DNA from: Catenaria anguillulae PL171
Lineage: Eukaryota > Blastocladiomycota > Blastocladiomycetes > Blastocladiales > Catenariaceae
Assembly: GCA_002102555.1 (NCBI GenBank)
Contig: MCFL01000033.1
Coordinates: forward strand, 1-64,000
Direction: 5' to 3'
Length of the DNA: 64,000 nt
This document shows, in pieces, positions 1 through 10,318 of this stretch. The notes beneath the pieces are model-generated. The model searched no databases. It saw only the letters and a list, made by a program, of their open reading frames with translations, and was not told where the DNA came from. How positions within the stretch are numbered: the first letter of the stretch is position 1; every line of letters starts with the position of its first letter. The translations under genes were made by a program, and so were the position numbers.

Positions 1-710
1 GGGCGATGTGCTTCCCGCGGCTTCAAGGGCCTTGACAAGCGCCGACGGCGTAGTTGGTCGGGACGCCATCGCTGTGTCACCGCCACTTGGCTTGAGCAAC
101 GACGCGAGCGTCCCAGGTGCAGGTGCAGCCGGCTTGGTAGGTGTCGGCGGCGGAGGAGGCACGTAGGATGGATTTGAAATGACCAGTTCACCGTCGTCCA
201 GCTCGTTGGTTTCGAGCGACTTGAGTGTGGTTCCGCCGCGGTTGCGCAGGTCGGCCATGACTTCAGGCTTTGACCAGCCCGAGGGTGTCACATAGGACCA
301 ATTGCGAGTAGAAAACTGTGCGGATGTGCCATTGACGGTGACGGAAAGAATGTCTGAAATGAATCGTCCGATCCTCCATGTCAGCCAACCCGTTAAATGT
401 AGGTGTTGTGCACAAGCATACCAAGCCCATGAGCGTGCAACTTGAAGTTCTGGATGGATGCGACAGGCACATGTGGCTGCAGCGTGATTTCCGCCGACCC
501 CACGAGTGAATGAGTGTTGAGGTTGATGGCCACGTCGAGTCGTTGGTGGATCAGCGACATGGACAGCGACTGCGTGTCTCTGGGCAGGCGGCTTCCGCTG
601 CCGCTCCCACTGCCGCCGGTGCTGGCCGAGGTGCCCCCACCAGCTGCGCTGGCCCGTGAGTGACCATCCGGCGCCTTGGCCATTGCTGAGGGATATGATA
701 CGCTACGCAC
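1..710 (-). CDS. TAF2: TFIID subunit TAF2, N-terminal part (runs off the window)
   Basis: Minus strand. Exon 1 is 422-710 and exon 2 runs from 353 to the window edge; the intron 354-421 starts GTATGC and ends TTTCAG, and splicing keeps the frame. After a Gly/Ser-rich leader of about 45 residues, the protein reads QRLDVAINLNTHSL, then GSAEITLQP, then IQNFKLHAHGLDILSVTVNG. This is the first beta-sheet of the M1-aminopeptidase-like fold with which TAF2 begins. TAF2 is the large TFIID subunit that contacts initiator DNA. Downstream the visible part becomes Pro-rich (PPPPPTPTKPAAPAP), probably a lineage-specific insert. The zinc-binding region that would separate TAF2 from a true M1 peptidase lies outside the window, so an aminopeptidase remains the alternative. 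It is divergent from the RWDD1-like gene. Confidence 0.68.
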
Positions 711-1079
711 GGGCGAGGTTTTGAGTGTTGGGTCGAGTGCTGGCGATCCGCGTCGAATGGATAACGCGGGCAGAATCAGAGCAGGAAAGTGAGGAGAGTG
801 AGCGATTCAAGATGTTGGGATCCAATTGCTCTGGGTGATTCATGCATGGATTCGGGCTCGCTCTTTACCCGATATGAAATGCGAGTATCCGGATCCGTCC
901 CGATCCATCCAATTTTGTGTTTGGATCCTATGATATATTGTCACGTCACGTGATTTGGCTCCCCTTTGTTTCCATCAACAATCAATAATGTAATGCAATT
1001 TGAGTCGGATTGGGCCATAGATTTACAAGGAAAGCATGAGGCACATTGTTTACCTAGCGCACATTATTTAGCAACGACC
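711..1079. promoter_or_regulatory. Divergent promoter between TAF2 and the RWDD1-like gene
   Basis: This 369-bp interval separates the two start codons and must hold both promoters. It contains a CACGTCACGTG stretch with a perfect CACGTG E-box at 947-952 (a bHLH/Cbf1-type site in other fungi; its function here is inferred) and an AT-rich TGATATATTG just upstream of it. No coding sequence is recognised. Short ATGs occur at 986 onward in the frame of the RWDD1-like gene but lack family similarity. Confidence 0.4.
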
Positions 1080-2091
1080 ATGGACTACGACCAAGAGCAA
1101 CAAAACGAAGTGGAAATTCTCAAGTCCATCTTCTTTGACGAGTTTATCGACTTGAGCGACCCCCCTTCGGTCCGCCACTATGCGCTGGCTCTCACCCCAG
1201 ACGAGTCCGTCTTCTCGGACCTCTTTGCCGCCGAGGAGGACTACATTCGCAAGAAATGGCGCCTCTACCTGACCGTCACCGTCCCGGAAACCTACCCGGA
1301 AGCAGCCCCCGAGTTGCATCTCTCGCTCGATCCGCCCGAATCCGCCATCCCAACCGATGCTGCAAACGACTCGGATGCCGACGCCTACGGCGACTCGTCC
1401 GACGAAGAGGATCTCTCGTACGACCCGGAAGAAGACGAAGACCACCCTTTGCACCCGCTACGCTCGCTCGACCATCTCATTTCGTTTGCCGACGAGCAAG
1501 CCGCCTCACTTGCCGGCGAAATCCTCGTGTTCACCGTCGTGTCTGCACTCAAGGAGGAAATGGCCGCACAAGCGACCCAACTCATTCACGCACATCGTGC
1601 AGCAGAGGCAGAACGCATTCGGCTGGAAGAGGAGGCAGACAATGCAAAGTTCCGCGGCACGCCCGTGACCATCGAGCGGTTCATCGAATGGAAGCGCAAG
1701 TTTGATGCAGAGATGGCCGAAAAGAAGCTCAAGGCAAAAGCCGCCGAGGAAAAGGCCGCCGGCGTGTCTGCGGCTGTCAGGGCAAGAAGCGCAGCGGCGG
1801 CGGCCGGCGCCAAGACGGGCAGGCAGTTGTTTGAGAGTGACAAGAGTTTGGTCATGTCCGATTCCCGATTCCTTGGTGAAGGTACGCCCTGTCTTGTCTT
1901 GCCATGCCATGCCATGACATTGGGACGCTTGCTAACATGCTCCTATGGATGTCCTGGCAGATGATGAATCGGTCGACGCACACGCAATGGCCGCAGATCA
2001 GGCCGCAGAGGGGTTGGAGCGGATCAATTTGGACGAGGACGATGAGGAAAACAATGTGGCCGCGATGCTCATGCACGAAAAGTTGGACTGA
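1080..2091 (+). CDS. RWDD1: RWD-domain protein, RWDD1/Gir2 family
   Basis: Exon 1 is 1080-1881 and exon 2 is 1961-2091. The intron 1882-1960 begins GTACGC, has a GCTAAC branch-point-like sequence and ends GGCAG. The start MDYDQEQQNEVEILKSIFFD matches the beginning of the family (acidic EQ.NE.E.L.SI). The RWD fold covers about residues 1-165 and includes the YPEAAPELHLSL (YP..P) signature; an acidic insert DSSDEEDLSYDPEEDED sits inside it. The C-terminal part holds FRGTPVTIERFIEWKRKFDA, GRQLFESD and SRFLGEDDE, all hallmarks of RWDD1/Gir2. In yeast Gir2 binds the DRG GTPase Rbg2 and Gcn1; that role is inferred here. The frame is intact. An in-frame extension to 966 exists but is unlike the family. 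Confidence 0.9.
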
Positions 2092-2299
2092 CCGGTGATT
2101 TTTTTTTTTTTATTGCCGCCCGTTTCTGATTCAGTGATAGTACCCACCCAAAGTTTGTATCAGGTATTTACAAATGATCTATGCACAATTCGCCGACCCC
2201 GCATATGTGCAACCAATTCTTGTGCTTAAAGATACAGGCCACTCGGTTGGACAACTCTGTAAACATCACACAACTCTGAGGTTCGATCCAACTCGGGAG

Positions 2300-4747
2300 T
2301 TAGGTCAACATGGCCGCCACAGCGCCAACCCCTGCAATTCCCGAAAACGTGAGCATGGTGGTCGTAAATGAAGGATCCGCAGCAATCAAACCAGCGAAAA
2401 AAGCAGGTACTATCGCCAGCATGCCGTTCACGCCGCACGTCACGACGCCATACGCCGTTGACAGCGTCGACGGATCGCGCACGAGGATCGGAATGAGCGG
2501 CCACAACATCTATGTTTGTTTTGAATAACAACAATGTCAGTCAACACACGAGCTATCGAGCTATCGGGAAAGAGGACGACATCAACGTACCGATGCACCA
2601 ATTGCATACGCCGACCCAAGCAACCCGAGTGCCACATAGAGATACTCGACGCTGTCACTCCACGCCAATCCTGCAAACGCACAAGCTAGCCCCATGGCAT
2701 TCACCACGACAGCCGTCCGTTGGCCCCACCTCGGCAACCGCTCAAACAACAATCCCGACGCGGGCACCACCACGGTCGCCATAATGTCCATCAAGCTGTT
2801 CATTTTGCCTGCTTGTGTTGCATTCATGGCATACTTTGACTGTAGGAAATCCGACGAGATGGATGTGAACGTGTTGCACGACACGTACAGCGACACCATG
2901 GACAGCGTGAGTGCCCAGAACGACAGCGGAAAGGTGAGCAAGACAAACCGTGGCCGGCCGGCCGGCGCGTCATCACACGAGTCGAGGAGGGCGGCCGTCG
3001 GTAGCGGCAACGTCATGATGGACGGTGTCGCCGACAAGGACGGCCGCGGCGTGAATCCCAGCACAATCGTTGCATCTGGGGCCCCCGTGCGTTCAAAGAT
3101 AGAACCCGCTGACACGGATGGCGGCCGGGCACCGTTCTGTTGCGACACTTCAAAGTTTGCCACGGCGGCAGCAGCGGCTGACGCGCCGGCATGGCTTGCT
3201 GCAGCAACCGCCGCCAATCCCATCTGATCCGCGCCGGACCCGGCCACGTCCTTGACGTCAACGAGAATCGACATGGATCTGCGCCGAACGAGGGTTGTGG
3301 TGGGTGCAACGAGTGGGGTGACGGGCTGGTGAAGCGTGTCGAGAAGGGATCCGCCAGAGAGCGACCGGTACGAGGGCGTGAGAGACGAGACGCGCGCGCG
3401 GCGGTAAGGCGAAGTGATGAGGGGATTTCCGGAGCCGGAATACGAGGCCGAGAGGGTGCGGGAGGCGGCATGGCCCAAGAGCGGGGTGGATTCCGAGGCT
3501 TCGGTAGTGTTGGGAGAGTCATGGGCGGGTTCGCTGGGTGGTGACTGCGCAATCGGGGACAAGGGCGCGTGCTCGGGCAGCGGAGACAGAGTTGGTTTAA
3601 ACTCGCCGGTGCCAACCCGCCAGTCGTCGGCAGAGACCTCCTGTTGCTCCTCCTCATCGTCGCTGTGGTCAAAGTGGACGAGATCCGATTCCGAGACGGT
3701 GGGCCGCTTGTGGCCATCGATCAAGCAGGCGATGACACCAAAGAGCATGGATGCAAGGCACACGGAAAGCGCGGATGCCGACGAGGTGGTTGCGCCTGAG
3801 GTGGATTCGATCGAGGCCGTAAAGAGGTCATTGAGGACAGAGCCCATTCTATCAACATGACAGGCTGTAGTGGTAAGACAATAGCGACGATGGCAGCAAT
3901 GGAAGAAAGAAAAAAGAGGGGTACCGAGCAAAAGCCAAATGGAATCCGAGTGCAAATCCGAGTTCGTTTTCGAGAAACCTGTGCCAAAGTCAGGGTCAAA
4001 AAAAAGAATGAGATACACGACGGGTGATAACTGCTCAGGTGCAACCGTAGAAAAGAAGCAACAGACCAATCGCAGGTAATCCTGGCCTGGCGACACTCAG
4101 AGACTCGCCACCAACGCCAAGCAAAAAGCGGCCGACAACAACCTCGGCGTAGCTCACCTGTCGAATGCCCCACGTGACAAGGCCTTGGCCGAGGACCACA
4201 AACGCCAAAAGAGCCGCGTGAATGCCCTCGGCCCGTAGCGATCGACAAGGCGACCAGCAATAAACGGCATGACAATATTGGGCAAAGCGTAGACGGCATA
4301 CAACCGGCCAAACGGCAATTGCCACTCGTCGGGCGTAAACCCAAAGCGTTCACCGAGAGGGACATTGAGCTGGCCAGGTAAATCAAAAGCCCAAAAGGAG
4401 CCCGTCACGGAAAGGGCAAGCGTGAGGAGGAGCCAGGGTCGCCACAGCGCAAGTTTTGTGGCTGCGCGTGGTGACAAATGTGCAGCGTCCGGTGGGGTGA
4501 GCGAGTGGTGGAGGACGTCGTTGCTGCCGTCGGCGAGATGTGCGTGGGACAGAGAGACGGAGGCGTGTGCGAGATGGCCTTCAGCAAAGTAGGTTGAGGC
4601 TAGGTGCATGGATTGAGTGCGGTGCAAGTGCAAGGATACGTTTTCGTGACGGTGGTGCTGGTTGTCAATGTGAAAATCAAGGCCGTTGTCGTTGTCGTCG
4701 TCTTCAATAAAGAGTGTTGGTGAGGAGGTGGTGCGATTGGCATCCAA
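2300..4747 (-). CDS. MFSD1: Major facilitator transporter, MFSD1-like (one apparent frame break)
   Basis: Membrane transporter of the lysosomal MFSD1 type. Exons read from the minus strand: 4747 to about 4097, then 3978-3925, 3848-2591 and 2509-2300. The N-terminal half has LDRYG-type residues (RLVDRYG) and GRFLLGVGGESLSVA, the MFSD1 signature. The small exon and its neighbour give ALGFHLAFARMGSVLND, and after a roughly 200-residue Ser/Pro-rich loop follow FPLSFWALTL, ALGLLGSAYAIGAS, LWPLIP and STAYGVVT. The last intron (2590-2510) starts GTACGT and ends CATAG. At about 4232-4234 the frame changes inside a GGG run; one added G restores it. The splice after GESLSVA is not resolved. The central loop holds PLLG, a possible sorting signal (inference). 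The start at 4747 (MDANRTTSS) is the first ATG in frame. Confidence 0.75.
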
Positions 4748-5696
4748 GGTGGACGTGGGCGAATGATGGAGCAGGTTGGGGAAGACGTGCGTCGCATCGG
4801 CGGAGGGTCGCCGTCAAAGGGAAACGGTGGGACTCTGTTGTGACTGTGCTGGTGGATGGCAAGAGTGCAGCAGAGGTGAGGCGAGGCAAAGACCGCTTGG
4901 GCGTGGGTCCCTCGACATCCTCGCTATTGTGGTTTTGGGATGCTTCACAAGCATTGTTGGGCGGATGGTGGGGATGGGAGTCAAGGTCGAGATCGACCAG
5001 GAGGGACCCAAGCATCATGTGAGTGCCACTGCCAGTGTGGCCATGATGCTGATGATGATGATTGTGATGCTGGGATGGAGAGGAAACACTGGCCGCAATC
5101 GGGGAGCTGGACAAAGGCTGCGGATGCGGATGCGGATGTGAGAATCGGTTTCCGCTGTTGGTGCCCATCGGCATGACGATGGACGACGATGAGAGCAAGC
5201 AGTGATCAATTGTTGCCGGGCAAATGGTACCGGGCGCAAATGTTGTTGAGTTGAGTAGATTTGGGTTGCTGGGTTGCTGGCTCGAGGTGGGGAGACAAGT
5301 CGCAGGCAGCAGAGTCAAGTTGGAGAGCAGACGAGGGCGGAGCGAGTGCGGACGGGGGCAACCACCAAAACCACAGTTGAAATGTGCGATTGCAATCGAT
5401 TGCGCAGAGTCTCACTATAGCTACTGTTCAATTCAATACAGTACATGGATTCAGTTGGGAATGATTTATATACATACATAGAGTGTTTATCGTTACTTCA
5501 AGGTGATGGCTGGCATCGACACTTCCAGAACACATCTAGAAATGGGGAGCGCTTCTTCTGGACATGACTACCAGAGATCAGGATGGGACGGTGTTGACCT
5601 TGAGTTCGTTCTTGAGTCTTGATCTCATTCCTCGTTCCCACAGCCAGCCAAGAACACTTGGGTATATGTACAGCAAGGCTACTCAGTCCATTCACC
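4748..5696. other. Intergenic interval, His/Pro-rich ORF on the minus strand only
   Basis: No gene is recognised. A minus-strand open frame (4704-5318) is rich in His and Pro (HPHPHPQP, HHNHHHQHHGH) and contains LLVDLDLDSHPHH. It could be an N-terminal extension of the MFSD1-like protein if a frame break lies near 4750, but no family similarity supports it. The interval should hold the promoters of the MFSD1-like and ARMC2-like genes. Confidence 0.35.
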
Positions 5697-7908
5697 ATGA
5701 ACATGAATCCCGACAGTAAGACAGAGCGGGCAAGCCCAAGCCCAAGCCCAAGCCGGACTCCGGTCCCACCCGGGGCCCGCCACCCACCACGCGGCCCTCT
5801 CTTCGCCGGCCCTTCCGCCCCGTCACGCCGGCCACGGCCACGCACGCCAACTTCACCATGAAAAAGCAAGACAGCGGCCTCATCCTCCCGTTCACTCTGA
5901 CGGACGACATGGCCAACAACAACAACGACGATCACGTCAGCCGCCATGATACAGATCCGCTGGCGCCCGTCACCCTGACCGTCTCCAACTTGAGCTTGAA
6001 CCTTGGCACTGTTCCGCTCCCGATCCCACGCAAACTCGCCCCGCTCTCGCGTCCATCCACAGCCTCTTCTCGCTCGTCCGCCTCATCCTCCTCCTCCTCC
6101 TCCTCCCAGTCTCTCGGCGGCACCATCTCGAGCGACTCTCGCCCCACATCCTCCTCGAATCTTGACTCTGCCGCCAGCGGGCCGTCCCTGGCGCGAACCA
6201 TGGCCGATCTCGACCTTGCCCTACGTTCTGCCAGCTGGCAACACATTCCGCACTACCTCGCCCACTTGCGCACACTCCTATCTGCTCCCACATTGGCAAA
6301 GGACTGGCTCGCGCGCAACGGGCTCGCGCAACTGGTGCGCGTCACAACGTCGCTCAACGCCACATCTGCAAGTTTGGACCCGTCGAAGTCCTTGTCATCC
6401 ATGGGCATGGCAGCAACTCTCAATCTTGCGCGGCTCGCATCGGCCGCCATCTTTTCACCCGATATTCGTGCTGCCTACTCGCCACTCCCACAGTCCATAC
6501 CGAGCTCGTTGTCGAGCTGCTCAAACTGCACGCGTCACTTGCCAACCTGGAACTACCTGACCAAGGTCAAGCAGCGGCTGGTGCGCGGCTCATGTATGCC
6601 GTGGGGGCACTCACAGAGACATTATCGGATGCACACCAGGCCGCAGAACCATGGATCGACCATACGATCAGAGTGCTCGCCCAAGTCGGCGTCAGGTACT
6701 TGGAGTTGGATATCGAGTCACAACATGACCAGGACGTGTGGGAATGGCTGATCAAGGTAAAGATTTCCCTCCTCTAACTGTTGCCTTGATCATGTGCCAC
6801 TAATTCCATGGAAAACGATGCAAGACCATCCGATGCCTGGCCAACCTGTTCCAAGATCAGTCGCTCGGCACTCATCACGCACACAATCATCACTTGTCCA
6901 TTCTCATCGACCTTGTCGAGTCCACTACGACCGCATGCACCAATCCTACACACCAATCCGAAGAGCTCCAACTCAACCTCTTGCTCCTGCTCAACAACAT
7001 ATCGTTTTACCCACCTCCATCCGCCACTTCCAATCACTATTTCACGGCACAATCCAAGCGCTGCTGGATACCATCGCGTTCATTCTGACACCCACCTCTC
7101 CACCCACATCACATCAACGGCCAGTGTCGACTTGACGGAAGCACACATTGAAGCGCTCGGTGTGCTTGCCAATCTGGTACGCATGCCCGACTCGAACGCC
7201 TTCACCATCATGACCGAGGCAGTTGACATGGCGGCGAGGGCCGGTGGCCGTGGCCCGCGTTAATTGAGGGCTTGCTGGACGCTGCCGTGCAGGGCGGCGC
7301 CAACGCGCCTGTCCTTGTACCCTTGTGCGGCGTGTGGACCAATTTGGTTGGATGCGAAAGCGACCACGATCATGGTCAACAAGAGACCGAGGGGTGTGGA
7401 GGCGGTTGGTTGTTGACAACATGGACAGGTCCGTCGGTCTTGTGTGGTCGCCGTTATGATGTTAATACGCTCACACGCACGTGGCATCTACCCTTACACC
7501 CACATGTGTGCATGTACATAGCATTGTGGATGTGTTGTCGATTGCCATTGAATCCACCTCGGAGCCTCTTGTGCGCGTGTGGTCACGCCTGCTCATGAAC
7601 GTGCTTGTTGCATTCGACGAGTCCAAGCAGGGCATTGACGAGGTGAGGAGCAAGGTGACATTGGGTCATGTGGATGAGGTTGGAGCGTATCTGGATGAAG
7701 CCGAACGTACGTCTACTATATACCTGTCGCGACAACGGGAAGCGGAAGTGGGCGGCTGATGTGTTTGGATTCGGGTGAGAAACTCGTAGGGAAAGGAATC
7801 AAGGGCTCCGAGCTCGTCAAGGAGGTCATGGACAAGTTGGTTGAAATGGATTTGGGGCCAGAGGCGGATCAAGACCAACGTGATTTGGAGCCCTTGCCTG
7901 AGCCATGA
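5697..7908 (+). CDS. ARMC2: ARMC2-like armadillo protein of the flagellum, many frame breaks
   Basis: Armadillo-repeat protein; in animals ARMC2 is needed for radial-spoke and central-pair assembly of the sperm axoneme. Recognisable pieces in order are: a Ser-rich N-terminus; HIPHYLAHLRTLL; TELVVELLKLHASLANLEL; IRCLANLFQDQS; EELQLNLLLLLNNISFY (ARMC2-typical LNL...NNLSYY); EAHIEALGVLANLV; GLLDAAVQGG followed by PLCGVWTNLVG; VWSRLLMNVLVAFDESK; and a charged tail ending LEPLPEP. Introns: 6757-6824 (GTAAAG to GCAAG), one ending at 7521, and 7707-7789 (GTACGT to CGTAG). The frame changes near 5800-5855, 6470-6500, 7010-7050, 7090-7135 and 7235-7262, each by minus one. An initiator is either ATG 5697 or ATG 5858. 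Sequencing deletions are the simplest cause, but the density is high, so decay is possible. Confidence 0.68.
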
Positions 7909-8113
7909 TTGGGATGTGACCACATGATGGCCCGACAGGAAGACGCAAAAGACACTTGAATTCCGATCCTCACAGTCAATACAATCTCTTCACTCCTCCT
8001 TCAACTTAACGACATCATTCACCATTGTACATGCTTCCACGGTCTCCTTAGCGCCATCGCCAGCCCGGCCCACAAGCATCATTCACGATACTTGAACCCA
8101 TACCGCCAGACAA

Positions 8114-8684
8114 TCAACATTGGACAATGATAAACGGCGAGTACACCAGAATCATGGCGGCGCGCTGTGCCGTCGAGGCGCCCGGCATGGCCTCGGGCGA
8201 GCACGTCGTGGCCAGGATTGGGACGAGCGTCGTTGAGACGTGTGCGCCGTAGATCACAAGAAAATACGAAAAAAGTCTGTGACTTGGTCTACAAACCTCG
8301 TCGCCATGCGTCATGGGTGTGAGAGCATGCACCTAAAGCGACTGGGACAATTCATGAATCAAAGTCCTGCGTACCTAGCCAGAGCTTGCGGACCGCATAC
8401 ACAAACACGGGCAACTGCACAAGCAACTCGCACCACACAAATGTACTGAACCATGTCCACTGCGGGTCAACGCGAGCGTCGCGCATGAGGACGTCGCCAA
8501 ACGTGGCCGTGTACCAGGCGGCCAAGTCGACGAGCGGCTGGCTTGCACGCGAGTAGTCGAATAGCGCTTGAAAGTCCATGAGCAACGAGATGGGGATGTG
8601 AAGCGCAAAGTAGACAAAGAACACAAAGTCCCATGGACGGGACGTAAGCGGGCGGCGCCGGTGGTGATGGTGCATGGTGGACAT
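8114..8684 (-). CDS. TMEM97: EXPERA-domain membrane protein, TMEM97 (sigma-2 receptor) family
   Basis: Exon 1 is 8684-8375 and exon 2 about 8276-8114; the intron starts GTACGC at 8374. Exon 1 encodes a His-rich start and then VYFALHIPISLLMDFQALF, WYTATFGD and WTWFSTFVWCELLVQLPVF, the first two membrane helices of the EXPERA fold with its D and E residues. Exon 2 encodes IYGAHVSTTLVPILAT and LVYSPFIIVQC, matching helices three and four. TMEM97 homologues are endoplasmic-reticulum/lysosome proteins linked to sterol handling. The two exons join in frame only if one T is added to the TTTTTT run at the exon 2 start (about 8270-8275), the same kind of single-base loss seen elsewhere. EBP or TM6SF relatives are less likely given the short length. 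Confidence 0.8.
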
Positions 8685-10318
8685 TGCGTGTAATTTCCGT
8701 ATGATTGATGCAGACATGTGTATCATGCATGCGAGACTCGAGAGGTTCGAGGGGTTGGCAAGGGCGAGGGGTGCGGCACCCAAATCATACTCGACGCGAC
8801 CTCCGATCCGACGCGCTCAATTCTGGTTGGTTGTGCATTCACGCGGATCACCGTTGCGAAAAGAGCGACTGGGCACCAACACGACGGATGTGAAAAGTCA
8901 TGATTTACCCACTCGAGTGCTCGACGAGTCTCGCATGTCCTTCGGTGGACGTTGGTACATATGATACGGAGTATGGAGCGGAGCGGCCGCAGCTCAGCTC
9001 AGCTCGCTCAGCTCAGTTCAGCTCAGCAAAGCGGTGCGCTGCTCTTGGCTCTTGTTGGAAGGATGTTCCCACTGCGGTGTTTGCGAGCAATGGAAACAGG
9101 AGAAATCGGGTGCCAAACAACAATTTGCCTCATGCATTCCCATCCCTCGGTAGGATTTCATTCACTTGGATGTGGATGTGGATGTGGTTGCCGTCCTGGT
9201 TGCCGTTCTTCCAAAAGTACGTGTTAACTCGTAGACAGGAACAACGTGAAACAACCACCGCAGGGTTACAGCAGAAGCTCACACTTGCACTTGGCACGGT
9301 TGCACATGTCAAGCAAGTACTCGCATGCAGTATCACTCCATGCAATAGCCCTCTTGAAACTCGCTGCACCCAGCGCCGACCCAGCCCAACCCAACCCTTG
9401 AACCAGAGCGGCCGCACCTGTGCCCTGTTTGATTATTGATTTGCCGCACGGCGAGCCGCCTCAAACAAGCACGCGTCGTGTCGTGCCATCCACCCAACTC
9501 GAAAGAAAACACTCAGACATTCCTCGCTCCTCGTGCAAGCATTCAACCATTACAGAATCGGTGGCTGTGCTGTGTTCTGGTAGCAACTGCACTCTCACAT
9601 ACAGCTCCAAGTGACCAGGGCTGCACGCATCGCCACACACCACACCAACTTTGGTTGATCTCTGCTGCTTGTTTTCAACGATTCAAGGCTTTTCCCACCC
9701 ATCCACCGCCTGCGCCGACTCTCTGGCCTGTCTCTGTCGACCACCGACCGACAAACGCCGACCTCCCCGGCGACCGGTCTATTGTGCGCCTCTTGTGTCA
9801 ATCGTACCCCTGGCAGAAAATCAATTCATGACCCTTTCTCGAACCTTTCCCCAGCTGCACCAACGCTCATTAGGTCGCACATCACAGTCATCCTGTGGGC
9901 GTGAATACCGACCACCGCCAAAACGTAATAGACCGGTAGCACTAGTCCATCTTTCAGCCCAAGACCACCCAAGACCGGCAGGACCCGTCCTTGATCCATT
10001 TCGTCTTCACTCGATTACAGCCGTTATAGTCCTTTCGTTTTCATTCGTACACGCTACACTTGGGCGCTCAGATTCAGCTTTGTTTCTTTCCGTACACGCT
10101 CTGGTATTTTTCGTCATCGCCCGCCAACTTGATTGGGCCCTGTGCTAAGAATCGTCGTTTAACTTTTCGCCCCAAGCAATCCGATGTGCAATGCCTGCTT
10201 GATCCAATCGCGCCCACATGCTTTCATTGTTCATTTCCTACATCGCATAATGCCTCACACCAAGGTCAGTCACCACACATGCGGGTGACATGTCATTTGG
10301 GTACCCTTTTTGCATTGC
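8685..10318. other. Long intergenic region with an AGCTC microsatellite
   Basis: About 1.6 kb without a recognisable gene, between the divergent TMEM97-like and membrane-protein genes. It holds an imperfect (AGCTC)n array at 8991-9027 directly after a NotI-like GCGGCCGC, a short TGGATG repeat at about 9169-9189, and pyrimidine-rich stretches before 10318 that look like 5' leader sequence. Open frames here are short and dissimilar to known families. Confidence 0.4.
8991..9027. repeat. AGCTC pentanucleotide microsatellite
   Basis: Tandem AGCTC units with two interruptions (CGCTC and AGTTC) over 37 bp. Because AGCT is self-complementary the array can pair with itself. No gene overlaps it. Confidence 0.75.

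Noticed and set aside
2270-2300. tRNA-like T-loop sequence GGTTCGATCC
   Set aside because: The flanking bases do not form a T-stem and no acceptor, D or anticodon arm can be built; it also lies at the MFSD1 3' end.
4704-5318. 204-residue His/Pro-rich minus-strand frame as a separate gene
   Set aside because: Low complexity, no family match and overlap with the MFSD1-like start in another frame; at most an extension of that gene.
6486-6512. 26-nt intron in the ARMC2-like gene
   Set aside because: Shorter than any other intron here (40 nt or more) and without a branch point; a lost base explains the frame change.
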